NCBI GenBank assembly: GCA_902766215.1 | Contig: CACXCV010000111.1 | Coordinates: 1-14,556, forward strand | DNA length: 14,556 bases | Reading direction: 5' to 3' | DNA from: Oscillospiraceae bacterium | GTDB lineage: Bacteria; Bacillota; Clostridia; Oscillospirales; Oscillospiraceae | Part shown: positions 1-5,754 of the stretch, piece after piece | Position numbering within the stretch: position 1 is the stretch's first letter | Layout: every line of letters begins with the position of its first letter | Translations under genes and position numbers: made by a program | The notes under the pieces: model-generated | The model's input: only the letters and a program-made list of their open reading frames with translations | The model's database searches: none | Told to the model about the DNA's origin: nothing

Positions 1-1251
1 GCCCGCGAGGGCTATGTGGCCGTGGCGCTCAGCTGGGTGGTCATCTCCCTGGCCGGCGCGGTGCCCTTCACCGTATCGGGCGTGATTCCCAACTATCTCG
101 ACGCCGTGTTTGAGACCGTCTCCGGCTTTACCACCACCGGCGCAAGCATTGTCCCCGCGGTGGAGGAGCTGCCAAAATGCATGCTTTTCTGGCGCAGCTT
201 CACCCATCTGCTGGGCGGCATGGGCGTGCTGGTGTTCATGCTGGCGCTGGTGCCGCTGACGGGCGGCGACACCATCTTCCTCCTCCGGGCCGAAAGCCCC
301 GGCCCCTCGGTCAGCAAGGTGGTGCCCCGGATGCGCACCACCGCCGCCATCCTCTATGCCATCTATCTGGGCATGACGCTGCTGGAGATACTGCTGCTGC
401 TGGCGGGCGGGATGCCCCTGTTCGACAGCATCTGCCACGCCTTCGGCACGGCGGGTACCGGCGGCTTCGGCGTCAAAAACGATTCGCTGGCCGGCTACAG
501 CACCTATCTGCAGGGCGTAATCTCCGTATTTATGCTGCTGTTCGGCATCAACTTCAACTTTTACGTGTTTCTGCTGATGCGGCGGCTGAAAACCGCCCTG
601 CGCATCAGCGAGGTGTGGGTCTATCTGGGGATTGTCGCCTCGGCAGTGCTGATCATCACCGTCAACATCCTGCCCCAGTCCGCCGGCGTGTTCCCCGCCT
701 TTCACCATGCGCTGTTTTCCGTCAGCTCGATCATCACCACCACTGGCTACGCCACGGCGGACTTTAACCTCTGGCCGGAGCTGAGCCGCATTCTGCTGGT
801 CATCCTGATGCTGGTGGGCGCCTGCGCCGGCTCCACCGGCGGCGGGATGAAGGTTTCGCGCATTATGATCCTGATCAAGTCCTGCCGCTGCGAGGTCAGC
901 CGCCTGCTGCACCCCCGCGAGGTCAAGGTCATGACCATGGACGGCAAGCGTGTGCCCGATGGCACAGTGCGCGGCGTGCAGGCCTATTGCACGGCCTATC
1001 TGCTGATTACCGTCGGCTCGATTCTGCTGGTGGCGCTGGACAACTTTGACTTTACCACCACCGTCACCGCCGTGATCGCCACGCTGAACAACATCGGCCC
1101 CGGCCTGGGCATGGCCGGCCCGGCGGGCGGCTTTGCCGCCTTCTCCCCGCTGGCCAAGGTCGTGATGACGCTGGACATGCTCTTTGGGCGGCTGGAGCTG
1201 TTTCCGCTGCTGATCCTGCTTTCGCCCAGGACCTGGCGCCGCGGCGCCTGA
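1..1251 (+). CDS. trkH: Potassium uptake protein TrkH, 5'-truncated by window edge
   Basis: This is the membrane channel subunit of a Trk/Ktr-type K+ uptake system, which normally works with a cytoplasmic NAD-binding TrkA/KtrA protein that is not in this window. The frame is open from base 1 (AREGY...) to TGA at 1249-1251, giving 416 residues. Full-length TrkH proteins are about 480, so roughly the first 60-70 residues with the first membrane helices are missing. All four pore loops are visible: SGFTTTGAS (about 121-147), GTAGTGGFG (445-471), ITTTGYATAD (733-762) and NNIGPGLG (1087-1110). The conserved GACAGSTGGGMK segment and the C-terminal FGRLELFPLLIL also fit the family. The chain is otherwise a run of hydrophobic helices. 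The GTG at 16 is an internal codon, not the start. The next gene follows after 13 bases, so they are probably co-transcribed. Confidence 0.93.
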   Translation, partial: AREGYVAVALSWVVISLAGAVPFTVSGVIPNYLDAVFETVSGFTTTGASIVPAVEELPKCMLFWRSFTHLLGGMGVLVFMLALVPLTGGDTIFLLRAESPGPSVSKVVPRMRTTAAILYAIYLGMTLLEILLLLAGGMPLFDSICHAFGTAGTGGFGVKNDSLAGYSTYLQGVISVFMLLFGINFNFYVFLLMRRLKTALRISEVWVYLGIVASAVLIITVNILPQSAGVFPAFHHALFSVSSIITTTGYATADFNLWPELSRILLVILMLVGACAGSTGGGMKVSRIMILIKSCRCEVSRLLHPREVKVMTMDGKRVPDGTVRGVQAYCTAYLLITVGSILLVALDNFDFTTTVTAVIATLNNIGPGLGMAGPAGGFAAFSPLAKVVMTLDMLFGRLELFPLLILLSPRTWRRGA

Positions 1252-1264
1252 TTGGAGGTTTCAC

Positions 1265-2029
1265 ATGCAACTGTATGACGCCATTTTCATCCGCAAGTCG
1301 GTCCGCAGCTTCGAGTCAGCGCCCCTGGACCAGTCGGTTCTTGACGGGCTGGTGGATTTTCTCTCCGAGCTGGAGGCGCCTCAGGGCGAAATCGACTGGG
1401 ACTTTGACATCCTCAGCTATGACGACATCACACCCATCCTGGCCGGGCCGCCCAAGCTGCTGGCGCCGCACTTTCTGGTGCTGCGCTCACAGAAGGTAAA
1501 GGGCTGCCTGCAAAACTGCGGCTGGCTGGGCGAAATGGCCGTGCTCTGGCTGACGGCGCAGGGCGTGGGCACCTGCTGGCAGGGCGGGCTGGAGTGCCAG
1601 CACGACTTTGACGGCGTGCTGCCCTATATCGTCGCCATCGGCTTTGGCCGTCCGGCCGAGCCGATGCGCGCCTGCGCCGAGGATTTTGACCGCAAGGCGC
1701 TGGGCCGCCTGGCCCTGGGCGACACCAAAGGTCCGCTGCGCCCCCTGCTGGAGGCCGCACGCCTGGCACCCAGCAGCATGGGCATGCAGCCCATCCGCTA
1801 TATCGTGGCCGGCAACCGCATCCATCTCTATCGCAAAAAGCCCCTGCTGCCCATGCCGCAGCTGAGCTACAGCCAGTGCATCGACGCCGGCGCCGCCGCG
1901 GCGCATCTCTGCGCCGCCGGAAAGGCCCAGGGCTATGACGTGCTGCTGGAGCGGCTGGAGCCGGCCCCCGAATACAAAAAGAACATGCTGTATCAAATGA
2001 CCGCCCGCTGCATCCGCAGCGAGGGCTGA
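1265..2029 (+). CDS. Nitroreductase-family flavoprotein (TM1586-type)
   Basis: A 254-residue protein of the FMN-dependent nitroreductase fold. The N-terminus has the flavin-contacting signature RKSVRSF (residues 10-16). The second half opens with LLEAARLAPSSMGMQPIRY, the APS..QP motif that in this subfamily starts a second half-domain, so one chain mimics the usual nitroreductase dimer. A central GWLGEMAVLWLTAQGVGTCW segment matches the core helix and GTCW-like turn of the family. The substrate cannot be read from sequence; relatives reduce nitro compounds, quinones or flavins, and some have no known reaction. The start is fixed by GGAGG at 1254-1258, six bases before the ATG. It sits 13 bases after trkH and 20 bases before rpiB in the same orientation, consistent with one transcript. 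Confidence 0.85.
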   Translation: MQLYDAIFIRKSVRSFESAPLDQSVLDGLVDFLSELEAPQGEIDWDFDILSYDDITPILAGPPKLLAPHFLVLRSQKVKGCLQNCGWLGEMAVLWLTAQGVGTCWQGGLECQHDFDGVLPYIVAIGFGRPAEPMRACAEDFDRKALGRLALGDTKGPLRPLLEAARLAPSSMGMQPIRYIVAGNRIHLYRKKPLLPMPQLSYSQCIDAGAAAAHLCAAGKAQGYDVLLERLEPAPEYKKNMLYQMTARCIRSEG

Positions 2030-2049
2030 ACAGAAAGGAAGACGTTTTC

Positions 2050-2490
2050 ATGATTGCAATCGCCTGTGACCACGGCGGCTATACGCTCAAGCAGACCGTC
2101 ATTGCCCACCTGACCGAGCAGGGCTATGAAGTAAAGGACTTTGGCTGCAACAGTCTGGACAGCTGCGACTATCCCGACTTTGGCATTCCGGCAGCACAGG
2201 CCGTGGCTGGCGGCAGCTGCGAGAAGGGGATTCTCATCTGCACCACCGGCATCGGCATGTGCATCACCGCCAACAAGGTGCGCGGCATCCGCTGCGCCCT
2301 GTGCGGCGACACCGTCAGCGCCTCGCTGACCCGCCAGCACAACGACACCAACATGCTGGCCATCGGCGCGGGCATCACCGGGCCGAATCTGGCCCTGGCC
2401 ATTGTCGACACATGGCTGAACACCGCGTTTGTCGGCGGGCGGCACCAGCGCCGCATCGACAAGTTTATGAAGCTGGAGGAGCAGCCGTGA
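2050..2490 (+). CDS. rpiB: Ribose-5-phosphate isomerase B
   Basis: A 146-residue cytoplasmic sugar-phosphate isomerase that interconverts ribose 5-phosphate and ribulose 5-phosphate in the non-oxidative pentose phosphate pathway. Family landmarks are nearly all present: IACDHGGY at residues 4-11 (substrate-binding D7 and H8), DYPDF at 40-44, GILICTTGIGMCI at 60-72 with the catalytic cysteine C64 (E. coli Cys66), the phosphate-binding ANKVRGIR at 74-81, and SLTRQHND at 92-99 with ring-opening H97 (E. coli His99). The C-terminal GGRHQRRIDK supplies phosphate-binding arginines. The length is typical. A galactose-6-phosphate (LacAB-type) or allose-phosphate isomerase is a less likely alternative because a single complete subunit is encoded with no lac neighbours. 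The ribosome site is AAAGGAA at 2034-2040. The stop overlaps the thioesterase start by four bases. Confidence 0.93.
   Translation: MIAIACDHGGYTLKQTVIAHLTEQGYEVKDFGCNSLDSCDYPDFGIPAAQAVAGGSCEKGILICTTGIGMCITANKVRGIRCALCGDTVSASLTRQHNDTNMLAIGAGITGPNLALAIVDTWLNTAFVGGRHQRRIDKFMKLEEQP
2475..2480 (+). promoter_or_regulatory. Ribosome binding site fixing the thioesterase start
   Basis: GGAGGA lies inside the last codons of rpiB, six bases before the GTG at 2487. This spacing decides the start against the longer open frame, which reaches back to about 2259 inside rpiB. Confidence 0.75.
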
Positions 2491-2936
2491 GTGCCAGTCC
2501 CGTCACGGCCGACCGGCTGGAGCGGGCGCTAGCCGGCTGGCACGCTGCCAGCCCCGGCACCATGATGGAGCATCTGCCCCTGTCGCTGGCCGGCTGCCGC
2601 CCCGAAACCAACACCGCCCTGCTGCGCTTTGACCCGATGCCGGGCTGGATGAGCAACACCTTCGGCGCCATGCACGGCGGCCTGGTGGCCACGCTGCTGG
2701 ACTCGGCCATGGGCCTGCACGCCTTCGCCGCCACCGGCGACGAGCACACGCCCACGGTGGACCTGCAGGTGTCCTATCTGCGGCCCACGCCCCTGGGTGC
2801 GCCTCTGGTGGCAGAGAGCCAGATTGTCCACCAGGGCCGCTCGCTGATTTTTATCCGCGCCACGCTCCGTGCCGAGGGCGACGACCGCCCCTGCGCCACC
2901 GCCTCAGGGACCTATTTTAACGCCGGGCAGAAATAA
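2487..2936 (+). CDS. PaaI-like hotdog-fold acyl-CoA thioesterase
   Basis: A 149-residue protein of the hotdog thioesterase superfamily, PaaI/YigI type. These are small cytoplasmic tetramers that hydrolyse acyl- or aryl-CoA thioesters. The diagnostic segment is N57-TFGAMHGGLVATLLDSAMG (residues 57-76), containing the HGG turn (63-65) and D72 on the hot-dog helix. TVDLQVSYLRPTPLG downstream is the usual second strand pair, and the C-terminus ATASGTYF is the typical closing strand. The start is GTG, overlapping the rpiB stop as GTGA, with GGAGGA at 2475-2480. A longer open frame exists but only covers rpiB in another frame. Translation is probably coupled to rpiB. The physiological substrate is unknown. 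Transcription ends at the hairpin just downstream (2949-2985), shared with araD. Confidence 0.88.
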   Translation: MSASPVTADRLERALAGWHAASPGTMMEHLPLSLAGCRPETNTALLRFDPMPGWMSNTFGAMHGGLVATLLDSAMGLHAFAATGDEHTPTVDLQVSYLRPTPLGAPLVAESQIVHQGRSLIFIRATLRAEGDDRPCATASGTYFNAGQK

Positions 2937-2948
2937 CGTGCAGATATA

Positions 2949-2985
2949 AAACCCCGCGCCGCAGAGCATCTGCGGCGCGGGGTTT
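2949..2985. terminator. Bidirectional terminator between thioesterase and araD
   Basis: A perfect 17-base-pair stem has left arm 2949-2965 (AAACCCCGCGCCGCAGA), loop GCA, and right arm 2969-2985. The A/T ends of the arms give a T run on both strands, TTT on plus and TTTTATAT on minus, so it can serve both convergent genes. The apex GCAGAGCATCTGC closely resembles the apex of the two other terminators at 5066-5104 and 7208-7246. Confidence 0.9.
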
Positions 2986-2994
2986 CCTGCTTGT

Positions 2995-3690
2995 TCAGCC
3001 CTGGCCGTAATAGGCGCCGGGGCCGTGCTTGCGCAAAAAGTGCTTGTTCAGCAGCTCCTGCTGCATCGAGCCGCGGTTCGGCTCGAGCATCAGGGCGTGG
3101 AAGTCCATAAACGCGACCTCCTCCAGCACGACGGCATTGTGTACGGCGTCGGCCGGGCTGGTGCCCCAGGCAAAGGGGCCGTGGCTCTGCACCAGCACTG
3201 CCGGGACATTGGCCGGGTCGATGTGCTGGGTCTGGAAGGTCTCGATGATGACCTTGCCGGTCTCGGCCTCATAGGCGCCGGCAATCTCCTCGGGCGTCAT
3301 CAGACGGGTGCAGGGGATGGTGCCGTAGAAATAGTCGCCCTGGGTGGTGCCCATGGCGGGGATGTCGCGGCCGGCCTGGGCAAAGCTGGTAGCCCAGCGG
3401 GAATGCGTGTGCACCACGCCGCCCAGCGTGGGGAAGGCCTTGTACAGGGCCACGTGGGTGGCCGTGTCGCTGGAGGGCTTCCACTTGCCCTCCACGCGGT
3501 TGCCGTCCAGATCGACCACCACCATATCCTCGGGCGACATGCCGTCATAGTCCACGCCCGAGGGCTTGATCACCACCAGGCCCTGCTCGCGGTCGATGCC
3601 GGAGACGTTGCCCCAGGTGAAGGTAACCAGATCGTGTTTCGGCAGCAGCAGGTTTGCCTCGCATACTGCGGCTTTGAGTGCTTCAAGCAT
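2995..3690 (-). CDS. araD: L-ribulose-5-phosphate 4-epimerase
   Basis: A 231-residue zinc enzyme converting L-ribulose 5-phosphate to D-xylulose 5-phosphate, the last step of L-arabinose breakdown. Every landmark of the class II aldolase/epimerase family is present with a constant one-residue offset from E. coli AraD: GNVSG (27-31) and KPSG (42-45) for phosphate, SSDT (73-76) with D75, the zinc ligands H94 and H96 in VVHTHS and H170 in SHGPF, the catalytic acid D119, H217 and R220, and Y228 near the end. The length is the family's usual. The start is ATG with AGGAGG at 3698-3703 on the minus strand, seven bases upstream. It is divergent from araR and ends at the shared terminator, so araA and araB must lie elsewhere if present. 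Some relatives (SgbE, UlaF) act on L-ribulose-5-P in other pathways, but the araR neighbour favours arabinose. Confidence 0.95.
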   Translation of the reverse strand: MLEALKAAVCEANLLLPKHDLVTFTWGNVSGIDREQGLVVIKPSGVDYDGMSPEDMVVVDLDGNRVEGKWKPSSDTATHVALYKAFPTLGGVVHTHSRWATSFAQAGRDIPAMGTTQGDYFYGTIPCTRLMTPEEIAGAYEAETGKVIIETFQTQHIDPANVPAVLVQSHGPFAWGTSPADAVHNAVVLEEVAFMDFHALMLEPNRGSMQQELLNKHFLRKHGPGAYYGQG

Positions 3691-3702
3691 AAAACTGCCT
3701 CC

Positions 3703-3831
3703 TTATTCTGTGCTTGGACAGGCCCGCGGCGCGCCGGCGCCGCCATAGCCCCCTTCGTCCTCCGGTGTACACGCCGGAAACGGGCGCTCCCCCCCGGCAA
3801 GTCCATTGGTATAGTTCATTCTGCCCGCCAT
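3703..3831 (-). CDS. Possible upstream ORF in the araD leader (42 residues)
   Basis: Within the araD leader, an ATG at 3829-3831 opens a 42-codon frame ending in TAA at 3703-3705. Its last base is the first A of the AGGAGG that serves araD. The frame is the same as araD, separated from it by this TAA and four codons. The product would be glycine/proline-rich (for example PFPACTPEDEGGYGG in the middle) and matches nothing I recognise. No good ribosome site precedes the ATG, and an internal ATG four codons later has only GGGCAG. It may be a chance open frame in GC-rich sequence, a leader peptide coupled to araD, or a readthrough extension. Confidence 0.25.
   Translation of the reverse strand: MAGRMNYTNGLAGGERPFPACTPEDEGGYGGAGAPRACPSTE
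3726..3743. promoter_or_regulatory. GC-rich hairpin in araD leader
   Basis: Seven-base-pair stem GCGGCGC / GCGCCGC with a four-base GCCG loop, about 35 bases upstream of the araD start and entirely G+C. There is no T run, so it does not look like a finished terminator. It could affect leader folding or be a chance result of local composition. Confidence 0.4.
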
Positions 3832-3861
3832 GATGGGTCCGGCCGGAGCGCCTCATGCCGT

Positions 3862-3890
3862 AGTATATCGCAGAAAAGTAAAAAGATCAA
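3862..3890 (-). promoter_or_regulatory. Sigma-A type promoter of araD
   Basis: On the minus strand TTGATC (3885-3890), 17 bases, then TATACT (3862-3867), close to the TTGACA/TATAAT consensus. The start of transcription would fall near 3855, giving an unusually long leader of about 165 bases before the araD ATG. Confidence 0.75.
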
Positions 3891-3911
3891 GGCATTGGCC
3901 TGGATAAACGA

Positions 3912-3940
3912 TTGATTTTTTGGAAAGAATCCGCTATGAT
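3912..3940 (+). promoter_or_regulatory. Sigma-A type promoter of araR
   Basis: TTGATT (3912-3917), 17-base spacer, TATGAT (3935-3940), close to consensus with ideal spacing. Transcription would begin near 3947, about 50 bases before the araR start. Confidence 0.75.
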
Positions 3941-3971
3941 AAAAATGTAACCTTCCTGCAAAAAACTGTAC

Positions 3972-3981
3972 CTATCGATAG
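3972..3981. promoter_or_regulatory. Candidate operator palindrome upstream of araR
   Basis: CTATCGATAG is a perfect ten-base palindrome between the araR promoter and its ribosome site, where a bound repressor would block its own gene. It is preceded by TGTAC, which recalls half of a Bacillus AraR box, but the full box is absent. A chance palindrome is quite possible. Confidence 0.25.
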
Positions 3982-3996
3982 AGAGGAATGTCCGCC

Positions 3997-5049
3997 GTGA
4001 AAAAATACATGCACATTGCGCAGACACTGGAGGAAGAGATCTGCGCCGGGCGCTGGGCCGTGGGCGAGCGCCTGCCCATCGAGCCGGAACTGTGCGCCCG
4101 GTTTGACGTGGCGCGCCAGACGCTGCGGCAGGCCGTGGGCGTTCTGGAAGAGCAGGGCCTAGTGGAGCGGCTGCAGGGCAGCGGCACCTATGTGCGGGCC
4201 ACCATTCCCGCGCAGAAAAAGCGACAGACGGTCTGCGTGATGACCACCTATCTGGATGAGTATATCTTTCCGGAGATCATCTCCGGCGCGGAGGAGGTGC
4301 TGACGGCCGGGGGCTATAACATGCTCATGCGCCTGACGCGCAACCGCATCAGCACCGAGCGGCAGAACCTGCTGGAGCTGCAGAGCAGCGACTGCTCGGG
4401 CCTGATCATCGAGGGCACCAAAACCGCGCTGTACAACCCCAACAACGCCATCTATCAGACCCTGGCCGGCACGCCGGTGGTGTTTATCAACGGCTGGAGC
4501 CGCGAGCTGACCGGCGTGAGCTATGTGGCGGCGGACGACTATCAGGGCGCCCGCAGCGTGACGGAATATCTCATCTCCCGGGGCCACACCAAAATTGCCG
4601 GCATCTTCAAGCACGACGACGTGCAGGGGCTGAAGCGGCACCAGGGCTATGTCGATGCGCTGATGGCCGCGGGCCTGCCCATGGAGGAGGAGAGCTGGCG
4701 CTGGTTTGCCACCGAGGACATGGAGCTGCTGTTCCAGCCGCCGCTGCTGGACTGGCTGCGGCGCTATACCGCCGTGGTGTGCTATAACGACCGGGTGGCC
4801 GTGTGGCTGATGAAGTTTGCCCGCGAGCACGGCCTGCGCGTGCCGGAGGACCTGTCCGTCACGGGCTTTGACGATTCGTCCGTGGCCGAGCTGGTGGGCC
4901 TGACCACCGTGGCGCACCCGGGGGCCGAGCTGGGCCGCACCGCTGCCAAGGTGGTGATCCAGCTGATGAAGGACCCAGAGACGCCCGTGCAGAAGCTGCT
5001 GCCCGCCCCGCTGGTCGAGCGCAGCAGCGTGCGCGACCTGCGGAAATAA
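3997..5049 (+). CDS. araR: Arabinose-responsive repressor AraR (GntR-LacI chimera)
   Basis: A 350-residue regulator. Residues 1-66 form a GntR-type winged helix: start KKYMHIAQTLEEEI, recognition helix in VARQTLRQAVGVLEEQG, wing RLQGSGTYV. The rest is a LacI/periplasmic-binding-type sugar sensor. Many stretches recall Bacillus subtilis AraR: TTYLDEYIFPEIISG, GIFKHDDVQGLKRHQG, CYNDRVAVWL, VPEDLSVTGFDDS. It is expected to repress arabinose genes, with L-arabinose as inducer, and its divergent partner araD fits. The ribosome site GAGAGGA (3981-3987) abuts the in-frame ATG at 3988, so I chose the GTG at 3997, which has workable spacing. The longer form would add three residues. Its own promoter is at 3912-3940, and a strong hairpin terminator follows at 5066-5104. 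Confidence 0.93.
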   Translation: MKKYMHIAQTLEEEICAGRWAVGERLPIEPELCARFDVARQTLRQAVGVLEEQGLVERLQGSGTYVRATIPAQKKRQTVCVMTTYLDEYIFPEIISGAEEVLTAGGYNMLMRLTRNRISTERQNLLELQSSDCSGLIIEGTKTALYNPNNAIYQTLAGTPVVFINGWSRELTGVSYVAADDYQGARSVTEYLISRGHTKIAGIFKHDDVQGLKRHQGYVDALMAAGLPMEEESWRWFATEDMELLFQPPLLDWLRRYTAVVCYNDRVAVWLMKFAREHGLRVPEDLSVTGFDDSSVAELVGLTTVAHPGAELGRTAAKVVIQLMKDPETPVQKLLPAPLVERSSVRDLRK

Positions 5050-5065
5050 AAATCCATGGAAATTA

Positions 5066-5104
5066 CGCGCGCCTGCGGAGCATCCGCAGGCGCGCGCGGC
5101 TTTT
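5066..5104 (+). terminator. araR terminator, copy 1 of a 39-base repeat
   Basis: A perfect 14-base-pair stem CGCGCGCCTGCGGA / TCCGCAGGCGCGCG with loop GCA, then CGGCTTTT, begins 16 bases after the araR stop. The entire 39 bases recur exactly at 7208-7246 after the binding-protein gene. Confidence 0.9.
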
Positions 5105-5204
5105 AACGAGATATAATGCACAAATTTTTCTATTTTTTGTTTAAAACCTATTGCACATTTTTCAAGATCATGGTATTGTAAACATACCGAAGGGAACAAC
5201 TGGT

Positions 5205-5215
5205 TAAGGAGGTGA
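5205..5215 (+). promoter_or_regulatory. Perfect anti-SD complement with no start codon in range
   Basis: TAAGGAGGTGA matches the complement of the usual 16S rRNA 3' end without a mismatch, but no ATG, GTG or TTG lies 5-12 bases downstream. The GTG within it (5212) would give only five codons. Part of the motif overlaps the -35 element of the promoter at 5212-5240, so it may be coincidence. Confidence 0.45.
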
Positions 5216-5240
5216 AAAGCGAAAAATAAAAGAGTATAAT
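5212..5240 (+). promoter_or_regulatory. Probable promoter of the cysteine-rich protein gene
   Basis: GTGAAA (5212-5217), 17 bases, and a perfect TATAAT (5235-5240), in a strongly AT-rich stretch. Transcription would start near 5247, about 38 bases before the ATG. A weaker candidate lies upstream: TTGCAC at 5151-5156, 17 bases, TATTGT at 5174-5179. Confidence 0.6.
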
Positions 5241-5257
5241 GGTAACATAGGGATTAT

Positions 5258-5287
5258 AAGGACATTTGCGAAAGCAGCAAACAAATG
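5258..5287 (+). promoter_or_regulatory. Possible two-state translation start structure
   Basis: The only ribosome site near the ATG at 5285 is AAGGA at 5258-5262, 22 bases away. A hairpin TTTGC (5265-5269) / GCAAA (5277-5281) would cut the effective spacing to about five bases. A competing pairing CATTTG (5263-5268) / CAAATG (5282-5287) would bury the start codon. Both stems are short. Confidence 0.35.
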
Positions 5288-5677
5288 AAACGGTTTATTT
5301 CGTTGGTTATCATCGTTGCCCTGCTGATGCAGATGATTGTGTTGTCAACCTTTGCCCTTGAACCATCCCGCATTGACGAGGAGTGCTATACTCACTCCTC
5401 CTGTAGAGCTGTCGCTGGAATCACCCGCGCTGCCGCGTGTCCCCAATGTGGTGTGTCGGCCTATGTTACGACATGTGCGGCAGACTATCAAGGATTTGAA
5501 AGGCTCTCGCACACAAGGATTACCGGAACTTGCAATTATATTTTGTATTACAGTCATATTTTGTATATGTGCAACAGTTGTGGGTATTGGACCCTATCAT
5601 CCGACCTTCATTGGTGTGATGAACAGCACGAATGTTCATTAGGTTTTTACCCAACTTGTACCGTTTCTTATGCATAA
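5285..5677 (+). CDS. Secreted cysteine-rich protein of unknown function
   Basis: A 130-residue protein I cannot name. Residues 1-24 form a clear signal peptide (MKRFIS, hydrophobic core, cleavage after STFA), so it is exported. The mature part of about 106 residues holds 11 cysteines (34, 40, 52, 55, 64, 83, 96, 99, 111, 117, 125), including two knuckles, CPQCG (52-56) and CNSCG (96-100), and scattered histidines (76, 91, 109, 115). This suggests either a zinc-ribbon-like fold or a disulfide-rich extracellular domain. The odd number of cysteines leaves one free if all others pair. Its DNA is markedly AT-richer than its neighbours (18 G+C of 60 at 5521-5580, against 45 of 60 at 6181-6240), a possible sign of acquisition. 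It has its own probable promoter, a weak ribosome site, and no visible terminator before the lipoprotein gene 77 bases downstream. Confidence 0.75.
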   Translation: MKRFISLVIIVALLMQMIVLSTFALEPSRIDEECYTHSSCRAVAGITRAAACPQCGVSAYVTTCAADYQGFERLSHTRITGTCNYILYYSHILYMCNSCGYWTLSSDLHWCDEQHECSLGFYPTCTVSYA

Positions 5678-5754
5678 ACGCCTGGCTTAATGACAGCTGA
5701 GCGATCGAGTTTATCAATTTGGCAATCGTTCGTCCCCCCGAGAAAGGATGCGGC

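Larger units (their letters stand above)
3691..3996. other. araD-araR divergent intergenic region (about 306 bp)
   Basis: This stretch has no confident gene. It contains the araD leader (3691-3855), the araD promoter (3862-3890, minus), the araR promoter (3912-3940, plus) and the araR 5' end. The part near araR is AT-rich and the araD-proximal part very GC-rich. I found no clean match to the Bacillus AraR operator (TTGTACGTACAA). Two short palindromes are the best candidates: GTGTACAC at 3765-3772 and CTATCGATAG at 3972-3981. Confidence 0.8.

Noticed and set aside
2259..2936. 225-residue version of the thioesterase starting inside rpiB
   Set aside because: The extra N-terminus is rpiB read out of frame. 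The GTG at 2487 with GGAGGA six bases upstream gives the normal family length.
3025..3915. 296-residue open frame antisense to araD
   Set aside because: It runs through the araD coding region and both promoters, shows no family features, and is incompatible with the well-supported araD gene.
3900..3960. CcpA (cre) site in the araR promoter region
   Set aside because: TGGATAAACGATTGAT looks vaguely similar but does not align with the cre consensus spacing.
3988..5049. AraR starting at ATG 3988
   Set aside because: The GAGAGGA ribosome site ends directly against this ATG with no spacing, so the GTG at 3997 fits better. Only three residues differ, and the choice is not certain.
4159..5199. 346-residue open frame antisense to araR
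   Set aside because: Its composition (His, Gln, Ala, Gly) is that of a frame shadow. The plus-strand frame is a clear AraR with promoter and terminator.
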